64,000 nt of DNA. It comes from Streptomyces finlayi (GTDB lineage Bacteria > Actinomycetota > Actinomycetes > Streptomycetales > Streptomycetaceae). Made by a program: the position numbers and the translations under genes. Under the pieces are notes generated by a model. It was not told the DNA's origin and did no database searches. It worked only from the letters and a program-made list of their open reading frames with translations. Location of the stretch: assembly GCF_014216315.1 (NCBI RefSeq), contig NZ_CP045702.1, positions 3,286,001 through 3,350,000 on the forward strand. Reading direction: 5' to 3'. Below, one piece after another: positions 50,604 through 58,908 of this stretch. How positions within the stretch are numbered: the stretch's first letter is position 1; the number at the start of each line of letters is the position of its first letter.

Positions 50604-50619
50604 AGTGGACTAGACCTTT
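50604..50619. promoter_or_regulatory. DasR (dre) operator between the sugar-binding gene and nagK
   Basis: AGTGGACTAGACCTTT agrees at 13 of 16 positions with the dre consensus AGTGGTCTAGACCACT, as I recall it. It lies 28-43 bases upstream of nagK and 140 upstream of the divergent lipoprotein gene. DasR control of the nagKA operon is established in S. coelicolor. Confidence 0.7.
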
Positions 50620-50646
50620 TCGTGCCGACGGGCGAAACTGTCTCCC

Positions 50647-51579
50647 GTGAGACATGTCATCGCGCTCGATGTGGGCGGCACAGGTATGAAGGCTGCACTG
50701 GTCGGGGCCGACGGCACCCTCCTGTACGCGGCACGGCGCGCCACCGGCCGGGAGCGCGGTCCCGAGGCCGTCGTGGAGACGATCCTCGCCTTCGCCGCCG
50801 AACTGCGCGCGTACGGCGAGGAGCACTTCGATACCAGCGCGGTCGCCGCCGGAGTCGCCGTGCCCGGCATCGTCGACACCGAGAACGGCATCGCCGTGTA
50901 CGCCTCCAACCTCGGCTGGCGTGACGTCCCCCTGCGCGCCCTGCTCGGCGAGCGCCTGGGCGGCGTACCCGTCGCGCTCGGCCACGACGTCAGGACCGGC
51001 GGCCTCGCCGAGGGCCGGATCGGCGCGGGCAAGGGCGCCGACCGCTTCCTCTTCGTGCCGCTGGGCACCGGGATCGCAGGCGCCATCGGCATAGCGGGCT
51101 CCATCGAGGAGGGCGCCCACGGCTACGCGGGCGAGATCGGGCACATCGTCGTACGGCCCGACGGCCCCGACTGCGGCTGCGGCCAGCGCGGCTGCCTGGA
51201 GACCCTGGCCTCCGCCTCCGCGGTGACCCGCGCCTGGGCCGCGGCCTGCGGAGACCCCGCCGCTGACGCCGCGGACTGCGCGAAGGCCGTCGAATCCGGC
51301 GACCCGGCCGCCGTGCGCGTGTGGCAGGACGCCGTCGACGCGCTCGCCGCCGGACTGGTCACCGCGCTCACCCTGCTCGACCCCCGCGTCCTCATCATCG
51401 GTGGCGGTCTGGCCGAGGCGGGGGAAACCTTGTTCACACCACTGCGTGCGGCTGTCGAGGAACGCGTCACGTTCCAGAAGCTGCCCGACATCGTTCCGGC
51501 GGCCCTCGGGGACACCGCCGGATGCCTGGGCGCAGGGCTGCTCGCCTGGGATCTACTCTCCACGGAGGTATCCGCCTGA
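50647..51579 (+). CDS. nagK: ROK-family sugar kinase, likely N-acetylglucosamine kinase NagK
   Basis: The 310-residue kinase belongs to the ROK family: ATP motif ALDVGGTGMKAALVG at the N-terminus, a catalytic Asp in GHDVRTGGLAE, and the zinc site CGCGQRGCLE near residue 178. GTG 50647. It overlaps nagA by one base, TGATG. The pair makes GlcNAc-6-phosphate and then deacetylates it, which supports N-acetylglucosamine rather than glucose as substrate. A dre site precedes it. Confidence 0.9.
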   Translation: MRHVIALDVGGTGMKAALVGADGTLLYAARRATGRERGPEAVVETILAFAAELRAYGEEHFDTSAVAAGVAVPGIVDTENGIAVYASNLGWRDVPLRALLGERLGGVPVALGHDVRTGGLAEGRIGAGKGADRFLFVPLGTGIAGAIGIAGSIEEGAHGYAGEIGHIVVRPDGPDCGCGQRGCLETLASASAVTRAWAAACGDPAADAADCAKAVESGDPAAVRVWQDAVDALAAGLVTALTLLDPRVLIIGGGLAEAGETLFTPLRAAVEERVTFQKLPDIVPAALGDTAGCLGAGLLAWDLLSTEVSA

Positions 51580-52730
51580 TGGCCGGACGCGCAGACAGCA
51601 CAGTTCTCGCAGGTGCCCGGGTGGTGCTGCCGACCGGGACGGTCGAGAACGGCCGGGTGATCGTCGAGGGCGACAGGATCGCGGGCAGTGCGACGGAGGA
51701 CGCCCGGACCCTCGATCTGACCGGCTACTGGGTCGTGCCCGGCTTCGTCGACATGCACAACCACGGCGGGGGCGGCGCGTCCTTCACCTCCGGCACCGTG
51801 GACGAGGTACTGACCGGCATCCGTACGCACCGCGCGCACGGCACCACGACTCTGGTGGCCTCCACCGTCACCGGCGAAATGGACTTCCTCGCCCATCGGG
51901 CCGGCATCCTCTCCGAACTGGTACAGCAGGGCGACCTGGCGGGCATCCACTTCGAGGGCCCGTTCATCTCCCCGTGCCGCAAGGGCGCCCACAGCGAGGG
52001 CCTGCTGCGCGACCCGGACCCGGCCGAGGTCCGCAAGCTGATGGACGCGGCGCGCGGCACGGCGAAGATGTTCACCCTCGCCACCGAACTGCCGGGCGGC
52101 ATCGAGTCCGTACGGCTGCTCGCCGAGCACGGGGTGATCGCGGCGATCGGGCACACCGACGCCACCTACGAGCAGACCGTCGAGGCGATCGACGCGGGCG
52201 CCACCGTCGCCACGCACCTCTTCAACGCGATGCCGGGCCTCGGCCACCGCGCGCCGGGACCGATCGCGGCCCTGTTGGAGGACGAGCGGGTCACCGTCGA
52301 GCTGATCAACGACGGCACGCACCTGCACCCGGCCGCCCTGGAGCTGGCCTACCGCCACGCGGGCGCCGCCCGCGTCGCGCTGATCACGGACGCGATGGAC
52401 GCGGCCGGGTTCGGCGACGGCCGGTACCAGCTCGGTCCCCTCGCGGTCGATGTCAAGGACGGTGTCGCCCGCCTGGTGGAGGGCGACTCGATCGCCGGCT
52501 CCACCCTCACCCTGGACACCGCGTTCCGCCGGTCCGTGACCGTCGACCGGATTCCCGTCGGTGATGTCGTCCAGTCCATCTCCGCCAACCCGGCGCAACT
52601 GCTGGGCGTGTACGACAAGGTCGGCTCCCTGGAACCCGGCAAGGACGCGGACCTCGTGGTCCTGGACGAGGACTTCGTCCTCAAGGGCGTCATGCGCAAG
52701 GGCGAGTGGATCATCGAGCCAGGCGCGTGA
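51579..52730 (+). CDS. nagA: N-acetylglucosamine-6-phosphate deacetylase NagA
   Basis: The 383-residue amidohydrolase converts GlcNAc-6-P to GlcN-6-P and acetate. Metal and catalytic residues are in DMHNHGGGG, GIHFEGPFIS, AIGHTDA, THLFNAM and ALITDAMDAAG (catalytic Asp). ATG 51579 overlaps the nagK stop. It is also the sink for GlcNAc-6-P from the murQ reaction, connecting MurNAc and GlcNAc recycling. A strong terminator follows. Confidence 0.95.
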   Translation: MAGRADSTVLAGARVVLPTGTVENGRVIVEGDRIAGSATEDARTLDLTGYWVVPGFVDMHNHGGGGASFTSGTVDEVLTGIRTHRAHGTTTLVASTVTGEMDFLAHRAGILSELVQQGDLAGIHFEGPFISPCRKGAHSEGLLRDPDPAEVRKLMDAARGTAKMFTLATELPGGIESVRLLAEHGVIAAIGHTDATYEQTVEAIDAGATVATHLFNAMPGLGHRAPGPIAALLEDERVTVELINDGTHLHPAALELAYRHAGAARVALITDAMDAAGFGDGRYQLGPLAVDVKDGVARLVEGDSIAGSTLTLDTAFRRSVTVDRIPVGDVVQSISANPAQLLGVYDKVGSLEPGKDADLVVLDEDFVLKGVMRKGEWIIEPGA

Positions 52731-52745
52731 CGTACGCGCGTGACG

Positions 52746-52791
52746 AAGAGACGGCGGTCGACCCGGCCACCTGGGCCGACCGCCGTCTCTT
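52746..52791 (+). terminator. Terminator of the nagKA operon
   Basis: AAGAGACGGCGGTCG and CGACCGCCGTCTCTT form a perfect 15-bp stem, 15 bases downstream of the nagA stop; two T residues follow. Confidence 0.85.
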
Positions 52792-52872
52792 TGGCATGAT
52801 CGTCGCGGCGGGAACCGCCACGGAGAAAGCGCGTACCATCCAGCGCGCCAGGGGATCGGAGATCCGGCGCAG

Positions 52873-53793
52873 GTGATCCTGACCGTCACGCTCAACACCG
52901 CGCTCGATGTGACGTACGCCGTCCCGGCCCTCGTCCCGCACTCCAGCCACCGCGTCACCGAAGTAACCGAACGCCCCGGCGGCAAGGGCCTCAACGTCGC
53001 CCGGGTGCTCGCCGCGCTGGGCCACGACACCGTGGTCACGGGCTTCGCGGGCGGCCCCACCGGAGCCGTCCTGCGCGACCTGCTCGCCGCGCTCCCGCCG
53101 CGCGACGCACTCGTCACCGTGGCCGGCAACACCCGCCGCACGATCGCCGTCGCCGACGCCGCCACCGGCGACACCACCCAGCTGAACGAGCCGGGCCCGC
53201 ACGTCTCCGCCGAGGAGTGGGCCGGCTTCCTGCGTACGTACGAGGACCTGCTCACCGGAGCCGACGCGGTCGCCCTCTGCGGCAGCCTCCCGCCCGGCAT
53301 CCACGTCGGCGCCTACGCCGAACTGGTCCGCACCGCCCGCACCGCCGGGGTCCCCGTCCTCCTGGACACCAGCGGCGAACCCCTGCGCCGGGGGATCGCC
53401 GCCCGCCCCGACCTCGTCAAGCCCAACGCCGACGAGCTCGCCCAGCTCACCGGGGCCCGCGAACCCCTGCGCGCCGCCCACGACGCCCGCCGCCGCGGCG
53501 CGCACAGCGTGGTCGCGTCCCTGGGCCCGGACGGAATGCTGGCCGTCACCCCGGACGGTGCCTGGCGCGCCGTACCGCCCGCCGCGGTGCGGGGCAATCC
53601 CACGGGCGCGGGCGACTCCGCGGTGGCCGGCCTGATCTCCGGCATCGCCGAGGGCCTGAGCTGGCCGGACCGGCTGATACGGGCGGTCGCCCTGTCGACG
53701 GCTACGGTGCTGGCCCCGGCCGCCGGCGAGTTCGACAGCGCGGCGTACGAGGACCTGCTGACGCGCGTCGGCGTGCAGCAGCACACGGCCTGA
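52873..53793 (+). CDS. PfkB-family 1-phosphofructokinase-like hexose kinase
   Basis: The 306-residue sugar kinase has the LacC/FruK-type beginning ILTVTLNTALDVTYAVPALV and ERPGGKGLNVARVLAALGHD, and the anionic-hole/catalytic segment NPTGAGDSAVAGLISGIAEG with Asp as base. This subtype phosphorylates fructose 1-phosphate or tagatose 6-phosphate. GTG 52873. It follows nagA after a terminator, so it is not part of that operon. The exact substrate is not set by sequence; N-acetylgalactosamine- or tagatose-pathway use is possible. Confidence 0.88.
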   Translation: MILTVTLNTALDVTYAVPALVPHSSHRVTEVTERPGGKGLNVARVLAALGHDTVVTGFAGGPTGAVLRDLLAALPPRDALVTVAGNTRRTIAVADAATGDTTQLNEPGPHVSAEEWAGFLRTYEDLLTGADAVALCGSLPPGIHVGAYAELVRTARTAGVPVLLDTSGEPLRRGIAARPDLVKPNADELAQLTGAREPLRAAHDARRRGAHSVVASLGPDGMLAVTPDGAWRAVPPAAVRGNPTGAGDSAVAGLISGIAEGLSWPDRLIRAVALSTATVLAPAAGEFDSAAYEDLLTRVGVQQHTA

Positions 53794-53822
53794 CCCTGGG
53801 GAGCACCCCGGAAACGACACGT

Positions 53823-53849
53823 CCCGGCCCTCACGAGGCGAGGACCGGG
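53823..53849. terminator. Terminator after the PfkB kinase gene
   Basis: CCCGGCCCTC and GAGGACCGGG pair with one mismatch and a 7-base loop, 30 bases after the stop and near the convergent CBM35 gene's stop. Confidence 0.65.
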
Positions 53850-53891
53850 AGACGGTGCACGAAGACGGTGGCCCCGCAGGGCCGGGCAGGA

Positions 53892-54851
53892 CTACCTGGT
53901 CTGGCCCGCCGTCAGCGAGAGCTGGTCGAGATTGGCGTCGCACTGGTCGCCCGTCTCGCACGAGAGCTTCAGCGTGTTCGAGCCCTTGGTGAGGTTGACG
54001 TAGGCGTACGTGTTCGTCCACCCCTTCTCCAGGTCGCCCTCCGCGGCCTTCGCGAAGTTCTTCATGTTGATGGAGCGCGGCGCCTCGGCGTTGACCGTGA
54101 GGGTCGTCTTGGCGTCCTTGCCGGGCACGCCGTACGTCACGTGCAGCGTGTACTCGCCGGCCTCGGGCACCTCGACCGTCCAGGTCGCCGAACGGCCGAC
54201 CTCGTTGAGGCTGATGTATTGGCCGTTCGCGCTCTCGGCGCCCTTGACCGTGTTCTCCAGAGCCGCCGTGCCACCGAGCGACAGCGCCGCCGCGTCCTGC
54301 TTCGGGAGCTCGGCCGGCTTCTTCTCCGGTTCCTCGGACTCCTTGGTCTTCGGGGACTCCTCGACCTCGTTGCCGGGACCGGCCGACGTACCGGCCTCGT
54401 CCTTCTTCTTGTCCGGCTCGTCGTCGTTCGACAGGAGCGCGGCGCCGATGCCGATGAGGACGACCGCGACCACGGCGACCGCCGCGATCAGCAGTGCCTT
54501 GGTGTTGGGGCCGCCCCTGCCGGAGCCGTTGCCCCGGCGGCTCTGCTGCGGGTCCTGGGGCCCACCGGAGTGGCTCTCGGGGGCCGCGTACTGCGGGTGC
54601 GGCTGTCCGTACGGTGCCTGGGGCTGCTGGCGGTAGGGCTGCTGCGGAACGTGCTGCCCGTACTGGCGCTCGCCGACGGTCCGCACCTGGTGGTACGAGG
54701 TTCTGGGCACGCCGGGCTGCGCGGCCGGGCCGGGGTAGCCGTAGCCTCCCTGGCCGGGCGCCTGGGCACCCGCCGCCTGTCCGTCCTCGTACAGGTAGCC
54801 GAACGGATCGTCGTCCTCGGGCTTGCTCGAACCGTTGCTTCCGGCCGTCAT
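53892..54851 (-). CDS. Single-pass membrane protein with CBM35-like domain
   Basis: The 319-residue protein has a cytoplasmic Gln/Pro/Gly/Tyr-rich N-terminus (residues 1-115), one transmembrane helix (residues 118-140, TKALLIAAVAVVAVVLIGIG), an acidic linker and a C-terminal beta-sandwich of about 120 residues. That domain shows YISLNEVGRSATWTVEVPEA and GYTNTYAYVNL-type signatures (WTNTYAYVNLTKGSN) of CBM35. It should bind carbohydrate outside the cell. ATG 54851 is preferred over GTG 54872. The two Cys near the end may form a disulfide. Confidence 0.84.
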   Translation of the reverse strand: MTAGSNGSSKPEDDDPFGYLYEDGQAAGAQAPGQGGYGYPGPAAQPGVPRTSYHQVRTVGERQYGQHVPQQPYRQQPQAPYGQPHPQYAAPESHSGGPQDPQQSRRGNGSGRGGPNTKALLIAAVAVVAVVLIGIGAALLSNDDEPDKKKDEAGTSAGPGNEVEESPKTKESEEPEKKPAELPKQDAAALSLGGTAALENTVKGAESANGQYISLNEVGRSATWTVEVPEAGEYTLHVTYGVPGKDAKTTLTVNAEAPRSINMKNFAKAAEGDLEKGWTNTYAYVNLTKGSNTLKLSCETGDQCDANLDQLSLTAGQTR

Positions 54852-54994
54852 CCCTGGGTCACTCCTCACCATGTCGCCAGCCGTCGCCGACCGGCCGAGC
54901 CTACCCCGAACGGAGCACGCCACTTATTGCCGCTTCCACTCATGGACGGCATCGGAAACCGGGGCGGGGTAAGGGGATGGCCGTGCCGTAAACC

Positions 54995-56650
54995 TCAGCC
55001 GGCTCTGCGGTGAACCTTCGACCGGGAGCGCTTTTCGACGTACATCCGCTGGTCGGCGGAGCGCAGGACCTCTTCGGCCGTCATGCCGCACTCGGCCCAG
55101 CCGATGCCGAAGCTGGCACCTACCCTGACCGCCCTGCCATCCACCCTGATGGGCGGAATGATGGCATTCCGCAAGCGTACGGCCAGGTCTGCCGCATCCG
55201 CGGCCCCGAGACCGTCCGCGAGGACGACGAATTCGTCACCTCCGAGGCGCGCGACCGTGTCGCCGTCCCGCACACAGGTGCTGAGCCGCCTGGCCACCTC
55301 GATGAGGACGGCGTCACCGGTGTGATGTCCGAAACGGTCGTTGATGGACTTGAAGCCGTCGAGGTCGCAGAAGAGGACCGCGAGGCCCTTCGCCCCGTCG
55401 TCGTGCCCGGTGTCCGGCGCCGCCGTGTGCACATGGTGGTCGTACGGGCCGCCGCCCGGCACCGGGTCCGCGTCGTAGCCGTCGGCCTGGTAGCCGTGTG
55501 CCCGGGAGGCGTCGGCATCGCCGTACGCCGCGTCCAGCGCTTCGATCGCGGTGGAGGCCACGGAGTGAGGCCTCTCACAGAGGCGGGCGCCGAGCCTGGC
55601 CTTCAGTTCGGCGCTGTTGGGCAGTCCGGTGAGCGCGTCGTGCGAGGCGCGGTGTGCGAGGTTCAGCTCGTGGCGCTTGCGCTCCTCGATGTCCTCGACA
55701 TGGGTGAGGAGGAAGCGGGGGCCGTCGGCGGTGTCGGCGACGACGGAGTTGCGCAGCGAGACCCAGAGGTACGTGCCGTCCCGGCGGCCGAGCCGCAGCT
55801 CGGCCCGGCCGCCCTCGGCCGACGTACGGAGCAGGGTGCCGATGTCCTCGGGGTGGACCAGGTCGGCGAAGGAGTAGCGGCGCAGGACGGAGGCGGGGCG
55901 GCCCAGGAGACGGCACAGGGCGTCGTTGGTGCGCAGCAGTCTGCCGTGCTGGTCGCCGCCCATCTCCGCGATGGCCATACCGCTGGGCGCGTACTCGAAC
56001 GCCTGGCGGAAGGACTCCTCGCTGGCCCGCAGCGCCTGCTGTTCGCGTTCGAGTCTGACGAGGGCCCGCTGCATGTTTGCTCGGAGGCGAGCGTTACTGA
56101 TCGCGATCGCCGCCTGGGAGGCGTACATCTGGAGAGCTTCGCGCCCCCATGCGCCGGGCCTGCGCATGTTGCGCGGCCGGTCGACGGATATCACGCCGAG
56201 GAGATCCTGCCCGCCACCTGACGCGTACATCGGGGCGTAGAGCCGGTCCAGGGGGTGCCACTCGTCCTCGAAGCGCGGTTCGGGACCGTCGGTGTGCCAC
56301 TGGGGTACGTCGTCTTCGAGGAGGACCCAGCCCTGGGTGTGGGGTATGAAGCGAAGCTGGTCCCACATCTCGCCCATGGACAGCCGGCGCTCCCAGGACT
56401 CACGGGAACCGACCCGTCCGGTGATCAGCGCCTCGGCCGCGGAGTTGCCCGCGAACGCGGCGACGACGAGGTCGCCGTCGGGCCGCACGAGGTTGACGCA
56501 GCCCAGTTCGTAACCGAGGCCGGAGACGATTCCGTCGGCCACGGTCTGCAGGGTGTCCGCCAGACTCCGCGCCGTGTTGAGATCAGCGACGGCCTGGTGC
56601 AGCTGCCGCATGGTCGCAAGGCGGACGTAGGGTTCCGACTCGGCCTCCAT
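54995..56650 (-). CDS. cdgB: Diguanylate cyclase CdgB-like (GAF-PAS-GGDEF)
   Basis: The 551-residue protein makes the second messenger c-di-GMP. A GAF domain (residues 10-170) is followed by PAS/PAC (205-325) and GGDEF (340-545). The active motif GGDEF is at about 470-474, preceded by the inhibitory RxxD site (RDGD, five residues before it). An inserted, low-complexity stretch rich in His/Asp/Tyr lies in the GGDEF domain (residues 385-425). The domain order and length match S. coelicolor CdgB, a BldD target that controls aerial-mycelium formation. ATG 56650. Confidence 0.9.
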   Translation of the reverse strand: MEAESEPYVRLATMRQLHQAVADLNTARSLADTLQTVADGIVSGLGYELGCVNLVRPDGDLVVAAFAGNSAAEALITGRVGSRESWERRLSMGEMWDQLRFIPHTQGWVLLEDDVPQWHTDGPEPRFEDEWHPLDRLYAPMYASGGGQDLLGVISVDRPRNMRRPGAWGREALQMYASQAAIAISNARLRANMQRALVRLEREQQALRASEESFRQAFEYAPSGMAIAEMGGDQHGRLLRTNDALCRLLGRPASVLRRYSFADLVHPEDIGTLLRTSAEGGRAELRLGRRDGTYLWVSLRNSVVADTADGPRFLLTHVEDIEERKRHELNLAHRASHDALTGLPNSAELKARLGARLCERPHSVASTAIEALDAAYGDADASRAHGYQADGYDADPVPGGGPYDHHVHTAAPDTGHDDGAKGLAVLFCDLDGFKSINDRFGHHTGDAVLIEVARRLSTCVRDGDTVARLGGDEFVVLADGLGAADAADLAVRLRNAIIPPIRVDGRAVRVGASFGIGWAECGMTAEEVLRSADQRMYVEKRSRSKVHRRAG

Positions 56651-57020
56651 TGCTCGCACTCCCCGAGACCTCGACAGCAACTCCAGGTTTCATATCGACG
56701 TACTTGTTGCAGTGTCACGGCCACTGAATCACAGCGAGCTGTGCACTCGGTACTCAGGGTCAACAAATATCGCGCTCTGTGAGCCAAGTCACAACAGGTC
56801 GTGAAGGGGGGTCGAAGCGCTTCCTCCGGTCTCCTTCGTTTTCTTGAACGCACATCTGTACGTTGCAGCCGGTTGCGGTCCCTGCGTCGCCGACCTCCCC
56901 GGGCCCGGCCTCCCCGGCTCCCCCGCCCTCCCCGGCCCCTCGTCTGCTCCCCGGGTCCTAGGACCCGGCTGGTCCCCTGGCCCGATGCGGCCGGGAGCGG
57001 CTCGGGACTAGCGTGCCGGT
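56651..57020. other. Divergent promoter region of cdgB and the flavin reductase gene
   Basis: No gene lies in these 370 bases. A BldD-type inverted repeat is present at 56778-56793. CCTCCCCGG/CCCCGG repeats at 56894-56940 are low in complexity. I see no other clear site. Confidence 0.5.
56778..56793. promoter_or_regulatory. Candidate BldD box upstream of cdgB
   Basis: TGTGA and TCACA form an inverted repeat with a six-base spacer, about 130 bases upstream of the cdgB start. It resembles the (A)GTGA...TCAC pattern bound by BldD. cdgB is a known BldD target, so the placement makes sense. Confidence 0.45.
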
Positions 57021-57581
57021 GTGCTGACGAAACCCCCCACCCCGCGCCCCGAAGCCATCCCCCATGCTGAGGGGGTGAGCAACGACGAGTTCCGCGCCGC
57101 CCTCGCCCGCCTGGCCGCGGGCGTGGTGCTGGTCACCGCCCAGGAGCCGCCGCTCGACGAGCACGGCAGGGGGGAGGACGTCGGGATGACGGCGACCGCT
57201 TTCATGTCGGTCTCCCTGGACCCGCCCCTGGTCATGGTCAGCCTGCGAAACGACTCCCGGATGGACGACCTGCTGGCCGAGCAGCCCCTGTGGGCGGTCT
57301 CGGTCCTCGCGGAGAGCCAGCGCCAGGTCGCGAGCCGGTTCGCCATGAAGGGCCGGATCAGCGACCGGCTGCTGTTCGCGGACGTCCCCTACATACGGGG
57401 TGAGGTGACGCATGCCCCGCTGATCGGCGGAGCGCTCGCGACCCTGGAGTGCCGGACGGAGCAGCGGGTCCTGGCGGGTGACCACACCCTGGTGATCGGC
57501 CGGGTGCTGACGGCGGACCTGCCGAGCGCGGACGGCGAGCCGCTGACGTACTTCAAGGGGCGCTACCGGCAGTTGGGCTGA
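57021..57581 (+). CDS. Flavin reductase family protein
   Basis: The 186-residue protein has a FMN-binding split-barrel fold, with FRAALARLAAGVVLVTAQEP, GMTATAFMSVSLDPPLVMVS and ESQRQVASRFAMKG. Such proteins are NAD(P)H:flavin oxidoreductases that supply reduced FMN to monooxygenases or act as flavoproteins themselves. GTG 57021; a shorter start, GTG 57075 (SNDEFRA), is possible. No partner oxygenase lies nearby. Confidence 0.88.
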   Translation: MLTKPPTPRPEAIPHAEGVSNDEFRAALARLAAGVVLVTAQEPPLDEHGRGEDVGMTATAFMSVSLDPPLVMVSLRNDSRMDDLLAEQPLWAVSVLAESQRQVASRFAMKGRISDRLLFADVPYIRGEVTHAPLIGGALATLECRTEQRVLAGDHTLVIGRVLTADLPSADGEPLTYFKGRYRQLG

Positions 57582-57598
57582 GCCACCGGCCCGGGCTG

Positions 57599-58033
57599 TT
57601 ACCAGTCGCGGCCGGAGCGGCCGCGCTTCGTGTCGCCCCGCTGCTTCTTCTCCCGCAGCCGGCGCTCGTTGATCCCGCGCGGAATCCGGCGCTTCACCCG
57701 CGCCTTGGGGGGCGGGGCCGTGGCCTCCGCGAGCAGTGCGGTGAGCCGGACGGCGGCCGTTTCACGGTTGCGCCACTGGGAACGGTGCTCGGACGCCCGT
57801 ACCACCACCACACCGTTGACCAGCTTGTTCGCCAGCCGTTCCAGCGCGCGGGCCTTCCAGACCTCGGGGAGCGACTCGGTCGCCGCGAGGTCGAAGCGGA
57901 GTTCCGCCTGCGAGTCGCTGGTGTTGACGTGCTGCCCGCCGGGCCCTGAGGACCGCGAGAAACGCCACATGAGCTCGGCCTCCGGCAGGGAGACCGCACC
58001 GCGGATGACATAGGGCCCGGACATGACACCCAT
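57599..58033 (-). CDS. arfB: Peptidyl-tRNA hydrolase ArfB-type release factor
   Basis: The 144-residue protein rescues stalled ribosomes. The GGQ motif in RSSGPGGQHVNTSDSQAEL near residue 33 is the hydrolase loop. The basic C-terminal tail (RVKRRIPRGINERRLREKKQ) would enter the empty mRNA channel. ATG 58033 has AGGGA upstream; ATG 58024 would be shorter by three residues. It is convergent with the flavin reductase gene, with stops 17 bases apart. Confidence 0.92.
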   Translation of the reverse strand: MGVMSGPYVIRGAVSLPEAELMWRFSRSSGPGGQHVNTSDSQAELRFDLAATESLPEVWKARALERLANKLVNGVVVVRASEHRSQWRNRETAAVRLTALLAEATAPPPKARVKRRIPRGINERRLREKKQRGDTKRGRSGRDW

Positions 58034-58228
58034 GTTCCCTGGCCCACAGGGTGTTCGTCACCATCTTTTGCCGTAAGAGCTGTCCGGTGGCTGTCTGGAA
58101 TGGGACAGAAGTTCGGCAAAGAAAGTAAAGGGAACAGGAACCTCGTGGTCTGTTGCCTGCGTTATGACGGGTGACGGTAGCTTTCGTGATGGCACGAAGC
58201 CCGTACACGACGAGGAAAGGGACTTCCC

Positions 58229-58804
58229 ATGGCAGTAAGCCTGTCCAAGGGCGGCAACGTCTCGCTCACCAAGGAGGCACCGGGCCTTACCGCCGTCACG
58301 GTCGGCCTCGGCTGGGACGTCCGCACCACCACCGGTACCGACTTCGACCTCGACGCCTCGGCGATCGCGGTCAACACCGCCGGCAAGGTCTTCTCCGACG
58401 GCCACTTCGTCTTCTTCAACAACAAGGCGACGCCGGACCAGACCATCGTCCACACCGGTGACAACGTCACCGGCCAGGGCGAGGGCGACGACGAGCAGAT
58501 CAACGTCAACCTGGCGGGTCTGCCGGCCGACATCGACAAGATCGTCTTCCCGGTCTCGATCTACGACGCCGAGAACCGCAGCCAGAACTTCGGCCAGGTC
58601 CGTAACGCGTTCATCCGCATCATCAACCAGGCCGGCGGCGTGGAGCTCGCGCGCTACGACCTGAGCGAGGACGCCGCCACCGAGACCGCCATGGTCTTCG
58701 GCGAGCTCTACCGCAACGGTGCCGAGTGGAAGTTCCGCGCGGTCGGCCAGGGTTACGCATCGGGCCTGCGCGGCATCGCGCAGGACTTCGGCGTCAACCT
58801 CTGA
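58229..58804 (+). CDS. TerD-family stress protein
   Basis: The 191-residue calcium-binding protein has the TerD fold, with VSLSKGGNVSLTKEAPGLT, the calcium motifs FDLDAS and GQGEGDDEQINVNL, and GFG-type ends (QDFGVNL). TerD proteins are linked to tellurite resistance and, in Streptomyces, to calcium-dependent development. It stands alone here, without other ter genes. ATG 58229 follows GGAAAGG. A strong terminator follows. Confidence 0.94.
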   Translation: MAVSLSKGGNVSLTKEAPGLTAVTVGLGWDVRTTTGTDFDLDASAIAVNTAGKVFSDGHFVFFNNKATPDQTIVHTGDNVTGQGEGDDEQINVNLAGLPADIDKIVFPVSIYDAENRSQNFGQVRNAFIRIINQAGGVELARYDLSEDAATETAMVFGELYRNGAEWKFRAVGQGYASGLRGIAQDFGVNL

Positions 58805-58838
58805 CATCACCCGCTCGGGCGTCCCCGCCCCAGTGCTC

Positions 58839-58878
58839 CGGGAGCCCCCGGCCGCGTCCTGTCGGCCGGGGGCTCCCG
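58839..58878 (+). terminator. Terminator after the terD-like gene
   Basis: A 16-bp perfect stem starting CGGGAGCCCCCGGCCG with an 8-base loop lies 35 bases downstream of the stop; it may also serve the convergent M1 peptidase gene. Confidence 0.85.
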
Positions 58879-58908
58879 TGCGTCGCGGGCCCGGCCGGTG
58901 ACCGGAGG

